Source of the DNA: Actinomycetota bacterium
GTDB lineage: Bacteria; Actinomycetota; Actinomycetes; Nanopelagicales; Nanopelagicaceae
Assembly (NCBI GenBank): GCA_947449535.1
Contig: CANFRP010000008.1
Span: 1-51,674, forward strand
Reading direction: 5' to 3'
Length of the DNA stretch: 51,674 nt
This document shows, piece by piece, positions 9,938 through 17,050 of the stretch. Position 1 is the stretch's first letter. Each line of letters opens with the position of its first letter. Under the pieces are notes generated by a model. The model made no database searches and was not told the DNA's origin. It saw only the letters and a program-made list of their open reading frames with translations. Position numbers and translations under genes: made by a program.

Positions 9938-10203
9938 AAGGAGTTCTGGTTCTCCATCATGCGAGCGCGATTACGTGCTGCCCGGCGCTTGAGAGCGCGA
10001 CGCTCATCTTCTGATAGGCCGCCCCAGACACCAGCATCTTGACCGCTCTCCAAAGCCCAGGCCAAACAAGGGTCTTTTACGAGACAGCGATTGCAGACCT
10101 TCTTCGCCTCTTCGATTTGTGCGAGAGCAGGGCCGGTATTTCCGATCGGGAAGAAGAGCTCAGGGTCTTCGTCACGACAGGCAGATTGATGTCGCCAGTC
10201 CAT
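9934..10203 (-). CDS. whiB1: WhiB1-type iron-sulfur transcription factor
   Basis: Actinobacteria-specific Wbl protein of 89 aa. The four cluster cysteines are Cys9, Cys37, Cys40 and Cys46 (C..CxxC..C spacing), followed by GVWGG (58-62) and a basic tail rich in Arg (KRRAARNRAR). WhiB1 binds a nitric-oxide-sensitive [4Fe-4S] cluster and partners the principal sigma factor. AGGAG lies 10 bases before the ATG. Its position next to pdtaS matches mycobacteria. I could not assign its promoter with confidence. Confidence 0.92.
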   Translation of the reverse strand: MDWRHQSACRDEDPELFFPIGNTGPALAQIEEAKKVCNRCLVKDPCLAWALESGQDAGVWGGLSEDERRALKRRAARNRARMMENQNSF

Positions 10204-10397
10204 ATTGCGCGTGCTCCTCTTGTGTAAATCTCGGGGAAATCAGGGAACCTTTTCACGAGTGAGCCCTAAATCGGCTCTCTCACGGGGTTAAGTGTCCCGT
10301 GCTTTGCCTGACTTAACAAGGACATTTAGAAGAAGATTTTAAAAATTAGCAAAATTGGATGCGTTGCTGATCACATCATTGCGATCCACATGAAGTG
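10204..10397. promoter_or_regulatory. whiB1 upstream region with interlocked inverted repeats
   Basis: This gene-free stretch lies upstream of whiB1 and downstream of tRNA-Arg. It holds two overlapping dyads: CACGGG (10281-10286) with CCCGTG (10296-10301), and GTTAAGT (10287-10293) with ACTTAAC (10311-10317). Reading toward whiB1, TTGTTA followed 17 bases later by GACACT is a possible promoter inside the dyads. A further short pair GAGCC/GGCTC lies at 10261-10277. No T-run follows either hairpin, so a terminator is unlikely. Confidence 0.4.
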
Positions 10398-10469
10398 TGC
10401 CCCCGACAGGAATCGAACCTGTGCCCCCGCCTCCGGAGGGCGGTGCTCTATCCCCTGAGCTACGGGGGC
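10398..10469 (-). tRNA. tRNA-Arg (anticodon CCG)
   Basis: The minus strand folds as a 72-base cloverleaf: acceptor 5' GCCCCCG pairs fully with CGGGGGC, discriminator A. The anticodon stem CCGCC/GGCGG encloses loop CTCCGGA with anticodon CCG, reading CGG. The T arm contains GGTTCGAATCC. CCA is not encoded. Confidence 0.95.
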
Positions 10470-10483
10470 GGATAGATAAGCGA

Positions 10484-10489
10484 AGGTTA
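10484..10489 (-). promoter_or_regulatory. -10 element of tRNA-Arg
   Basis: TAACCT on the minus strand, 14 bases before the mature tRNA 5' end. The same hexamer at the same distance precedes tRNA-Leu at 48877-48882. No good -35 was found for this copy. Confidence 0.45.
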
Positions 10490-10532
10490 TCTGAGTTATT
10501 GGTTTTCTCACCATCAATGCGAGAATCACACT

Positions 10533-11048
10533 ATGAATTCAACGGCATATTTTGCAACTGGGTGTTTCTGGGGAGCCGAGCGCCGGTACTGGCAACTCGA
10601 TGGAGTAATTTCAACTTCCGTTGGTTATATGGGCGGAAGCTCAGCGCAGCCCACATATGAAGAGGTGTGCACAGGAAGAACGGGCCATGCAGAGATGGTG
10701 GAAGTTGTATTCGATCCTTCGCTCGTCAGTTATGAACGCCTACTTCAAGAGTTCTGGGTGATGCACGATCCCACCTCCCTGAATAAGCAAGGTGGTGATA
10801 TTGGAACTCAATATCGCAGCGCGATCTATTGCACTTCAGATGCCCAACTTTCAAGTGCGCTCGCAACTAAAGATATTTATCAGAGCGTCTTGGTTGCACA
10901 AGGTCTGGATGAGATTTGCACTGAAATATTGCCTGCTGAGGGAGTGACCTATTGGCTCGCCGAGGAGTATCACCAGAAATATTTGGCTAAGAATCCCCAT
11001 GGATATGACTGTCACTCCAGCACGGGCGTTGCTTATCCCGTCAGTTAA
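10533..11048 (+). CDS. msrA: Peptide-methionine (S)-S-oxide reductase MsrA
   Basis: Repairs the S form of oxidised methionine in proteins, and free methionine sulfoxide. 171 aa, one domain. Catalytic Cys11 lies in GCFWG; other family signatures are GYMGG, TGRTGHAE, GGDIGTQYRS and YHQKYLAKNP, with a resolving-type Cys in the tail GYDCHSSTGVAYP. There is no fused MsrB. The extended -10-like TGCGAGAAT ends 6 bases before the ATG, consistent with a leaderless message. Its stop shares TTAA with the convergent glycosylase gene. Confidence 0.95.
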   Translation: MNSTAYFATGCFWGAERRYWQLDGVISTSVGYMGGSSAQPTYEEVCTGRTGHAEMVEVVFDPSLVSYERLLQEFWVMHDPTSLNKQGGDIGTQYRSAIYCTSDAQLSSALATKDIYQSVLVAQGLDEICTEILPAEGVTYWLAEEYHQKYLAKNPHGYDCHSSTGVAYPVS

Positions 11049-11683
11049 TTTCGCTCCCGCGAGAGATCTATCGCCCTCCAGCAATACCAAGCAACCACAC
11101 TTTGATATCCATCAAATTTCTTACCCAGCGGATCCAAATCCTTTGGATCTATCTCCTCCGGTAATTTGTGAATTAATTCCCAACCCCGACGAACACCGAG
11201 ATCACCAACTGGCCAGACATCTAAACGCCCCATGTGGGAGATCAGAAACATTTCAACGGTCCAGCGGCCAATTCCCCATTGCTTAGTGAGTTCATCAGTA
11301 ATTTCCTGGTTACTCATTTTTCCAAATTTATGAAAATGAATATCACCGGCAAGTGTTGAACCTGTTAATTCGAGAATCGCCCGCGCTTTGGCGCCAGATG
11401 CCCCAGCCCCGCGCAGTAATCCTGGATCTAATTCGCTCATTGACTCGGGGGAGATTTTTCCACCTGCAAGTTCGGTAACGCGATTACGAATAGTAGCGGC
11501 GGCTTTTGTCGCTAATTGTTGCGAAAGGATTGAGTGCACAAGAACTTGATAGTGAGTCCGATTACTTTTTTTCTGGCCAATGGGGCAGAGATCAGATTGT
11601 GCAATCACGGGGGCGAATTTCCGATCTTTTTTTGCGAGCGCTTCAGTAATGCCGCGCATATCCTTCGCCGTAATCAGTGCCAT
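11045..11683 (-). CDS. DNA-3-methyladenine glycosylase II-like (HhH-GPD)
   Basis: Base-excision repair enzyme of the AlkA-like HhH-GPD superfamily, 212 aa. Visible features are the alpha-helical N-terminal part with ILSQQLATKAAATIRNRV, the helix-hairpin-helix around LTKQWGIGRWTVEMFLI, and the catalytic aspartate segment VWPVGDLGVRRG. It lacks the N-terminal domain of E. coli AlkA, as is common in this subgroup. It probably removes alkylated purines; the exact substrate range cannot be told. TACAGT lies 8 bases before the start and overlaps a plus-strand -10 for terC. Confidence 0.85.
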   Translation of the reverse strand: MALITAKDMRGITEALAKKDRKFAPVIAQSDLCPIGQKKSNRTHYQVLVHSILSQQLATKAAATIRNRVTELAGGKISPESMSELDPGLLRGAGASGAKARAILELTGSTLAGDIHFHKFGKMSNQEITDELTKQWGIGRWTVEMFLISHMGRLDVWPVGDLGVRRGWELIHKLPEEIDPKDLDPLGKKFDGYQSVVAWYCWRAIDLSRERN

Positions 11684-11690
11684 GAGGCAT

Positions 11691-11697
11691 TACTGTA
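11691..11697. promoter_or_regulatory. Symmetrical -10 between glycosylase and terC
   Basis: TACTGTA reads as TACTGT on the plus strand (11691-11696) and TACAGT on the minus strand (11697-11692). On the minus side it ends 8 bases from the glycosylase ATG. On the plus side it would start a message with a short leader containing the terC ribosome-binding site GAAGGA. Confidence 0.4.
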
Positions 11698-11714
11698 GAC
11701 CAGTGAAGGAATAT

Positions 11715-12605
11715 ATGAATGTGGGCGTATGGCTCTGGACCTTAGGCTTGCTTGGCGTGGTCTTGATTTTTGATTTCTCGATGGCCTTTCGCCACCGCAA
11801 CAAGATCACCACTCTCAAAGCCGCAACCGCATGGACCATTTTCTATGTATCTCTGGCCATAGCATTTGGATTTTCACTCGGTATCTGGGCCGACCATCGA
11901 GCTCGCAGTGAATTCTTTGCTGGCTGGCTTACCGAATATTCGCTCTCCTTTGATAATTTATTTATTTTTATTTTGATTTTGGCCCGCTTAAAGGTAGAGA
12001 AAGAACGGGAAGAGATAGTCCTCTTTGGTGGAATCTTCTTCTCATTAATTTTGCGAGGAGCATTTATTGCTGCTGGCGCCGCCATCATTCATCATTTCTC
12101 AGCGATTTTCTTCCTTTTCGGTGGATTTTTGATCTACACCGCGATTCAACTATTCCGTGAAACCGAGGAGCAGGAATGGAAAGAGGGGAGGGCAATCTCC
12201 TTTTTCCGCAAGAAAGGGGCTTCAACTCCCGTCATTGCCTTTGTTGCGCTAGCGACGACAGATCTTCTCTTCGCCTTGGATTCCATCCCAGCCATCTTTG
12301 GTCTTACCACTAACGCCTACATCGTTGTCACCGCAAATATTTTTGCCTTGATGGGCTTACGTCAACTTTATTTCCTCATCGGGGGAATGATGAAAAAGTT
12401 AATCTTCTTAACTGAAGGATTGTCAGCCATCCTGGCTTTTATTGGAATCAAGCTCCTCTTTCAGGCCATGCATGATCAGGGTTGGCATAAAGTTTGGGGA
12501 ATTAAAGTTCCAGAGATTGGGTTGAGCGTAAGTCTGGGATTTATTGTTACGACCCTTGCAATTACCACATCGGTGAGCCTTTGGTCGACCCGCGGCAGTA
12601 AGTAG
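11715..12605 (+). CDS. TerC/Alx-family integral membrane protein
   Basis: Polytopic membrane protein of 296 aa with about eight hydrophobic helices. The family signatures with membrane-embedded acids are WLTEYSLSFDNLFIF and TTDLLFALDSIPAIFGL. TerC/Alx proteins are implicated in manganese export and metal loading of secreted proteins, and in tellurite resistance in some strains. The ATG at 11715 is preceded by GAAGGA; an upstream extension would run into the divergent gene. The next gene starts 9 bases later, probably in the same transcript. Confidence 0.9.
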   Translation: MNVGVWLWTLGLLGVVLIFDFSMAFRHRNKITTLKAATAWTIFYVSLAIAFGFSLGIWADHRARSEFFAGWLTEYSLSFDNLFIFILILARLKVEKEREEIVLFGGIFFSLILRGAFIAAGAAIIHHFSAIFFLFGGFLIYTAIQLFRETEEQEWKEGRAISFFRKKGASTPVIAFVALATTDLLFALDSIPAIFGLTTNAYIVVTANIFALMGLRQLYFLIGGMMKKLIFLTEGLSAILAFIGIKLLFQAMHDQGWHKVWGIKVPEIGLSVSLGFIVTTLAITTSVSLWSTRGSK

Positions 12606-12614
12606 GATTTAGCC

Positions 12615-13760
12615 ATGAACCAGATCAAAGTATTTCCGCTTGCCGAATTGCAGAAGCGCAAGAGCGACAAATGGCGCGGATATGGCGAAGGCGTCCTTCC
12701 CCTTCCTGTGATGGAGATGGACTTTGAAATCGCCAAGCCAATTCGCGATTTACTTATCGAGATGATCAACAATTCGGATACCGGATATCTCGGACCAGTG
12801 GATGAATATGGCAAAAACTTCGCCGTATTTGCCAAATCCCGTTGGAATTGGGATGTCGATCCGACCCAAGTATTTACTTGCACAGATGTTGCTGTGGGAA
12901 TGATTGAGATGGCTCGCATGATTATCAAACCGGGCGAGAAGATTATGATCAATACTCCCGTGTATCACAATTTTGCTAATTGGATCAACGAACTTCATTG
13001 CACGCAAGTTGATACTCCACTCAAGCGAGATGGTCTGCACTACACATTTGATTTCGATCTAATAGAACGTGACTATGCAGCAGGCGTAAAAATTCACTTC
13101 CTCTGTAATCCACATAATCCAGTGGGAACTGTATTCACGCGGGATGAACTCTCGCATTTGGCTGATTTGGCGAAGAAATATGGCGTAACAATATTTAGCG
13201 ATGAAATTCACTCACCACTTACCTATCGCAAAGAGGAGTTCACTCCATTCTTGGCGGTAAGTGAGACGGCGCGAGAAGTCGGAATTTGTGTGACATCTCC
13301 TAGCAAGAGCTTTAACTTGGCTGGCCTTAAGTGCGCAGCGATTGTGACGGCAAGTGAGAAGCAGAAGAATCTCGCGCTCTCGATGCCCAAAGCCGTGCAT
13401 TACCGCGCATCGCTCTTTGGAGCATTTGCTGGAGCACAAGCTTTTCTCTGTGAAGATTGGCTCGATGATGCGTTAGTGCAATTGCGCACTAATCGTGATT
13501 ACCTGAAAGAACTTCTTGATGAGCGCCTACCTACGGTCGGATATCGAGTTCCTGATTGCAGTTATGTTGCTTGGCTCGACCTAACATCGCTTAATCTAGG
13601 AGAAAATCCCGCCGCTAGATTGCATGAAGAAGCCAAAGTTGCCTTTAATCATGGCGTGACATTTAGTCCAACCCATACCCAATTTATTCGCTTTAACTTT
13701 GGAACAAGTCCAGAGATTATTGCGGAAGCGGTAAATCGCATCACAACAATAGTTAAGTAG
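12615..13760 (+). CDS. PatB/MalY-type PLP-dependent C-S lyase (aminotransferase fold)
   Basis: Fold-type I PLP enzyme of 381 aa, PatB/MalY subgroup, whose members usually act as cystathionine beta-lyases or cysteine-S-conjugate beta-lyases. The N terminus KWRGYGEGVLPLPVMEMDF is typical. NPHNPVG, SDEIHSPL and the PLP-lysine segment SPSKSFNLAGLKC (Lys about residue 233) are present. AGGA lies before the ATG. It sits in a run with an FAD oxidoreductase and a second, Cys/Met-metabolism PLP enzyme, so a role in methionine/cysteine exchange is likely. Plain aminotransferase activity cannot be excluded. Confidence 0.85.
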   Translation: MNQIKVFPLAELQKRKSDKWRGYGEGVLPLPVMEMDFEIAKPIRDLLIEMINNSDTGYLGPVDEYGKNFAVFAKSRWNWDVDPTQVFTCTDVAVGMIEMARMIIKPGEKIMINTPVYHNFANWINELHCTQVDTPLKRDGLHYTFDFDLIERDYAAGVKIHFLCNPHNPVGTVFTRDELSHLADLAKKYGVTIFSDEIHSPLTYRKEEFTPFLAVSETAREVGICVTSPSKSFNLAGLKCAAIVTASEKQKNLALSMPKAVHYRASLFGAFAGAQAFLCEDWLDDALVQLRTNRDYLKELLDERLPTVGYRVPDCSYVAWLDLTSLNLGENPAARLHEEAKVAFNHGVTFSPTHTQFIRFNFGTSPEIIAEAVNRITTIVK

Positions 13761-13767
13761 GAATTTG

Positions 13768-15294
13768 ATGCCAGATGTATTAATTATTGGTGGCGGACAT
13801 AATGGTTTGGTCGCTGCATGCTACTTAGCAAAAGCTGGAAAGAGCGTAACTATTCTTGAGGCAGCTCCAGAAGTGGGCGGCGCAACCGTTAGTCAACGAG
13901 TTTTTAAAGATTACGATGCACGGCTTTCCCGTTATTCATATCTCGTCTCTTTATTACCTGATCAAATTGTGCAAGATCTGGGCCTCTCATTTACAACCAT
14001 TGGTCGTTCGGTAGCCTCCTTCACACCCGTCCAAGTAGATGGCGCCGTGAAAGGTCTACTTATTTACTCCGACTGGCGGGATAAAACTGCGGATGATTTT
14101 AGGAACTTGACCGGCGGCGATAGTGAATTTGAAAACTGGAAATCTTTTTATAGCGATGTACAGAAAATTGCAGATGCCATCGCTCCCACGATGTTGCAGA
14201 AATTGCCGACTCGTTCAGAATTGAAAAATGCCGTCAATCATCAGATCTGGGATGAGATCGTTGAACGCCCATTAGGAGAAGTCTTAGAAGAGCGTTTCTC
14301 CGATGATCGCGTTCGCGGAATAGTTCTTACCGATGGCCTCATAGGAACTTTTGCAGATGCCCATAACCTGGCCGCAAATCGCTGTTTTATTTACCACCTG
14401 ATTGGCAATGGCACGGGTGAATGGAGAGTTCCGCGCGGTGGAATGGGTGGACTTGTTAAAGAACTTACTGATTTGGCTACCTCGCTCGGAGTGGTAATTA
14501 CTACTAATGCCAGAGTCGTTAGCGCCGTTCGCGATCAAGAACTCTGGACTCTGACAACATCACAAGGCGAGCGCTATTCCTCGACCTATGTCTTAGCAAA
14601 CTGCGCACCACAAATTCTGGCTTCAATCACGGGAGCTACCCCTCCGGAAAGTCTTGATGGTTCTCAGATAAAGATCAATATGTTGTTAAAGAAGTTACCT
14701 CGCCTCAAGAGCGGGGAAGAGCCGGCGCTTGCTTTCGCTGGGACGTTCCACTTTGATGAGAATTACAGTGATTTTCAGAGAGCTTACGAATCGGCAGCCG
14801 CAGGCGTGATTCCAGAAATAATTCCAGCTGAAATGTATTGCCACACATTGAGTGATACTTCGATTCTCAGCGATGAACTCACCGCTCAGGGGTTCCACAC
14901 TCTGACGCTCTTTGCGATACACACGCCAGCCACTCTCTTTGAAAAAGATAACGAAGGCGCCAAGAGTGAGATCACCAAGAAGTTGCTGGCCCAACTCAAC
15001 AAATACCTACTTGATCCAATTGAAGAGTGTCTTGCTGTTGCCAGCGATGGTTCGCTCTGTATCGAAACCAAATCTCCGTTAGACCTCCAGGCCGATGTCT
15101 CACTGCCCCGTGGCAATATCTTTCATAAAGATCTCTCCATGCCCTTCCGGGAAGATGGCACTCCAGCGTCATGGGGAGTCGAGACAGAATTTACCAACCT
15201 CTTTATTTGTGGAGCGGGAGCAATACGAGGTGGCGGCGTGAGTGGAATTCCTGGCCACAATGCGGCAGCTGCAATTCTCGAACGCTCTTCGTAA
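13768..15294 (+). CDS. CrtI/PYROXD2-like FAD-dependent oxidoreductase
   Basis: Protein of 508 aa with an N-terminal Rossmann FAD site (VLIIGGGHNGLVAACYLAKAG...ILEAAPEVGGA) and a C-terminal FAD closing segment ending GGGVSGIPGHNAAAAIL. This matches the phytoene-desaturase-like family. No carotenoid gene is nearby, and the closest relatives by pattern are the uncharacterised PYROXD2-type proteins, so I do not call it a desaturase. It begins 7 bases after the PatB-type gene and precedes a MetB-type gene. Confidence 0.75.
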   Translation: MPDVLIIGGGHNGLVAACYLAKAGKSVTILEAAPEVGGATVSQRVFKDYDARLSRYSYLVSLLPDQIVQDLGLSFTTIGRSVASFTPVQVDGAVKGLLIYSDWRDKTADDFRNLTGGDSEFENWKSFYSDVQKIADAIAPTMLQKLPTRSELKNAVNHQIWDEIVERPLGEVLEERFSDDRVRGIVLTDGLIGTFADAHNLAANRCFIYHLIGNGTGEWRVPRGGMGGLVKELTDLATSLGVVITTNARVVSAVRDQELWTLTTSQGERYSSTYVLANCAPQILASITGATPPESLDGSQIKINMLLKKLPRLKSGEEPALAFAGTFHFDENYSDFQRAYESAAAGVIPEIIPAEMYCHTLSDTSILSDELTAQGFHTLTLFAIHTPATLFEKDNEGAKSEITKKLLAQLNKYLLDPIEECLAVASDGSLCIETKSPLDLQADVSLPRGNIFHKDLSMPFREDGTPASWGVETEFTNLFICGAGAIRGGGVSGIPGHNAAAAILERSS

Positions 15295-15303
15295 ATGCTT
15301 GTG

Positions 15304-15309
15304 TAGGCT
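15304..15309 (+). promoter_or_regulatory. Leaderless -10 of the MetB-type gene
   Basis: TAGGCT ends 6 bases before the ATG at 15316. Confidence 0.45.
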
Positions 15310-15315
15310 TCGGGC

Positions 15316-16458
15316 ATGAATGATGAGCTCTCTGGTTTGCATCCGGATTCACTGGTCGTGGCTGCTGGTCGCCCACCACGCGATGTCGATGCCCAATTAA
15401 ATCCACCGATTTCATTAACGTCGACATTTCATGCTGCGGCGCCTGGCGAAGTCGAAAACCCTCGCGGATATGCTCGTTATGGAAATGAATCGTGGAGCGC
15501 TCTAGAAAGTGCTATCAGCGATCTTGAAGGCGGTCAGACACTTATTTTTGCATCAGGAATGAATGCGATCACAACCATCTTCTCACTGCTTCCTCATGGC
15601 GCAGTGGTGACGACTTCCCACAATGGATATACCGGAGTTCAAGTATTTCTCAGTCGCATGGTGGAAGAAGGACGATTAGAAGTTCGCTACGTTGATGTTG
15701 CCGACACTGATGCAGTTCTAGCAGCACTTCCAGGCACCGCACTCTTGTGGTTGGAATCTCCTACGAATCCAGGACTCGATGTGGCGGATATGCCAACAAT
15801 TATTAAAGCCGCGAAGGCGATTAATTGCGGAGTTGCGGTCGACAATACTTTTGCGACACCACTCAACCAAAAGCCCTTGGATATGGGCGCAGATATGGTG
15901 GTGCATTCTGTAACAAAATATATTTCTGGCCATAGCGATATTTTGATGGGTTCGATTTCTACGAATGATGCGGCGCTCTATAAGCGGCTACATGATCTGC
16001 GAAATATTGTTGGTGGAATCCCAGGACCCTTTGAAGCGTGGCTTGCCCTTCGCGGAATGCGCACCCTCTCCGTTCGTCTAGAACGCTCTCAAGCCAACGC
16101 CCTAGAGTTGGCAACGAGATTGCAGAGCCATCCAGCAGTAGAACGTGTTCGCTACCCAGGTCTTGCCTCCGATCCTGCACACAAACGCGCCGCATCATTT
16201 ATGAAGGGCTTTGGCGCAGTTCTCTCCATTGATGTTAAGGGAGGGGCAGATGCAGCCGATAAGGCTTGCAATGCATCCCGCTTGGTAACCCACGCAACAT
16301 CACTTGGTGGAGTCGAATCCTTGTGGGAGCGACGCCATCGTTGGAGTTGGGAGAGCCCAAGTATTCCCAAGAACCTAGTTCGCCTTTCGGTGGGAATTGA
16401 AAATGTGGAAGATTTATGGGCAGACATTGACCAAGCCCTGCAGGCAAGTCAAAGATAG
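15316..16458 (+). CDS. Cys/Met-metabolism PLP enzyme (cystathionine gamma-synthase/lyase-like)
   Basis: Trans-sulfuration PLP enzyme of 380 aa. Signatures: N-terminal YARYGNESWSALE, LWLESPTNPGLDVADM, AVDNTFATP and the PLP-lysine segment VHSVTKYISGHSD (Lys about residue 202), with SLGGVESLWERR toward the C terminus. Cystathionine gamma-synthase, gamma-lyase and related sulfhydrylases cannot be told apart from motifs alone. A leaderless -10 at 15304 suggests its own promoter although it follows the FAD gene by only 21 bases. Confidence 0.85.
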   Translation: MNDELSGLHPDSLVVAAGRPPRDVDAQLNPPISLTSTFHAAAPGEVENPRGYARYGNESWSALESAISDLEGGQTLIFASGMNAITTIFSLLPHGAVVTTSHNGYTGVQVFLSRMVEEGRLEVRYVDVADTDAVLAALPGTALLWLESPTNPGLDVADMPTIIKAAKAINCGVAVDNTFATPLNQKPLDMGADMVVHSVTKYISGHSDILMGSISTNDAALYKRLHDLRNIVGGIPGPFEAWLALRGMRTLSVRLERSQANALELATRLQSHPAVERVRYPGLASDPAHKRAASFMKGFGAVLSIDVKGGADAADKACNASRLVTHATSLGGVESLWERRHRWSWESPSIPKNLVRLSVGIENVEDLWADIDQALQASQR

Positions 16459-16464
16459 TCAGGT

Positions 16465-16470
16465 TATTCT
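16465..16470 (+). promoter_or_regulatory. Leaderless -10 of the 54-aa protein gene
   Basis: TATTCT ends 6 bases before the ATG at 16477. Confidence 0.5.
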
Positions 16471-16476
16471 TTACCC

Positions 16477-16641
16477 ATGTTGAAATTCCTTCGTCGCCTC
16501 CTAGCTGTCGTAGCTGCTGTTGCGCTACTAGTAGCAGCATTTAAGAGCGCGCTGAACTGGATGGCTCGTAACGAAGATGATGATTACGAAGTCTTTGAAG
16601 ATGACGAGCACGATTTTTCCCGTCACGCTTCGGAGAAGTAA
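16477..16641 (+). CDS. Small membrane protein with acidic tail (54 aa)
   Basis: Short gene translating from ATG to TAA. It has a basic start (MLKFLRRLL), one hydrophobic helix (about residues 7-27) and a very acidic tail (NEDDDYEVFEDDEHDF). By the positive-inside pattern the N terminus would be cytoplasmic and the acidic tail outside. A good TATTCT stands at the leaderless position, and the next gene begins with GTG immediately after the TAA. Function unknown; no family recognised. Confidence 0.6.
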   Translation: MLKFLRRLLAVVAAVALLVAAFKSALNWMARNEDDDYEVFEDDEHDFSRHASEK

Positions 16642-17019
16642 GTGAGTGAATATATTCCCGGAACATGCAATATCGGGAAGGGCGAAATTCGCCGCCGCCA
16701 ATTTGTTGCACTAATCGGATTTGTTCTTATCATCGTCTCTGCTTACGGCTTGATCTCTCAAAAATCTCCGCAATCTGCTCGCTTGGGAATATTTGCGCCT
16801 GCAATGATCTTTGCGGTGGGATGGATTCAATCTCGCAGAAAGTTCTGTCTCGCCTTTGGATTGATGGGAACCTTCAATTTTGGAAAACTTGGCCAACTCT
16901 CCAAAGTTGCTGATAGCGATGCAAAGCTTGCCGATCGCAAGACCGCACTATCAATTCTTGGACAATCAGTAGTACTAGCACTCGCCATTACAGGCTTGAT
17001 CTACTTTATTCCTGCCTAA
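16642..17019 (+). CDS. Hypothetical membrane protein with CNIG motif (125 aa)
   Basis: GTG start directly after the previous stop codon (TAAGTG), with no space for its own ribosome-binding site, so coupled translation is likely. The N terminus TCNIGKGEIRRR is followed by two hydrophobic helices (about 21-39 and 48-63) and a third near the C terminus (about 103-122). The stretch between them, GTFNFGKLGQLSKVADSDAK, is polar. Function unknown. Confidence 0.65.
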   Translation: MSEYIPGTCNIGKGEIRRRQFVALIGFVLIIVSAYGLISQKSPQSARLGIFAPAMIFAVGWIQSRRKFCLAFGLMGTFNFGKLGQLSKVADSDAKLADRKTALSILGQSVVLALAITGLIYFIPA

Positions 17020-17038
17020 TTTTCTCACCTTCCCTCGC

Positions 17039-17044
17039 TATTAT
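17039..17044 (+). promoter_or_regulatory. Leaderless -10 of a glycosyltransferase gene
   Basis: TATTAT ends 6 bases before the ATG at 17051. Confidence 0.5.
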
Positions 17045-17050
17045 CGCCAC

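Noticed and set aside
10397-10660. Plus-strand open frame across tRNA-Arg
   Set aside because: It runs antisense through the tRNA and into msrA in another frame; no start signal or family match.
12606-12614. SAM-type riboswitch before the sulfur-enzyme genes
   Set aside because: Only 9 bases precede the PatB-type gene and 21 bases precede the MetB-type gene, too short for any riboswitch.
13768-15294. Carotenoid phytoene desaturase
   Set aside because: FAD motifs fit the superfamily, but there is no crtB, crtE or cyclase gene nearby and the neighbours are sulfur-amino-acid enzymes.
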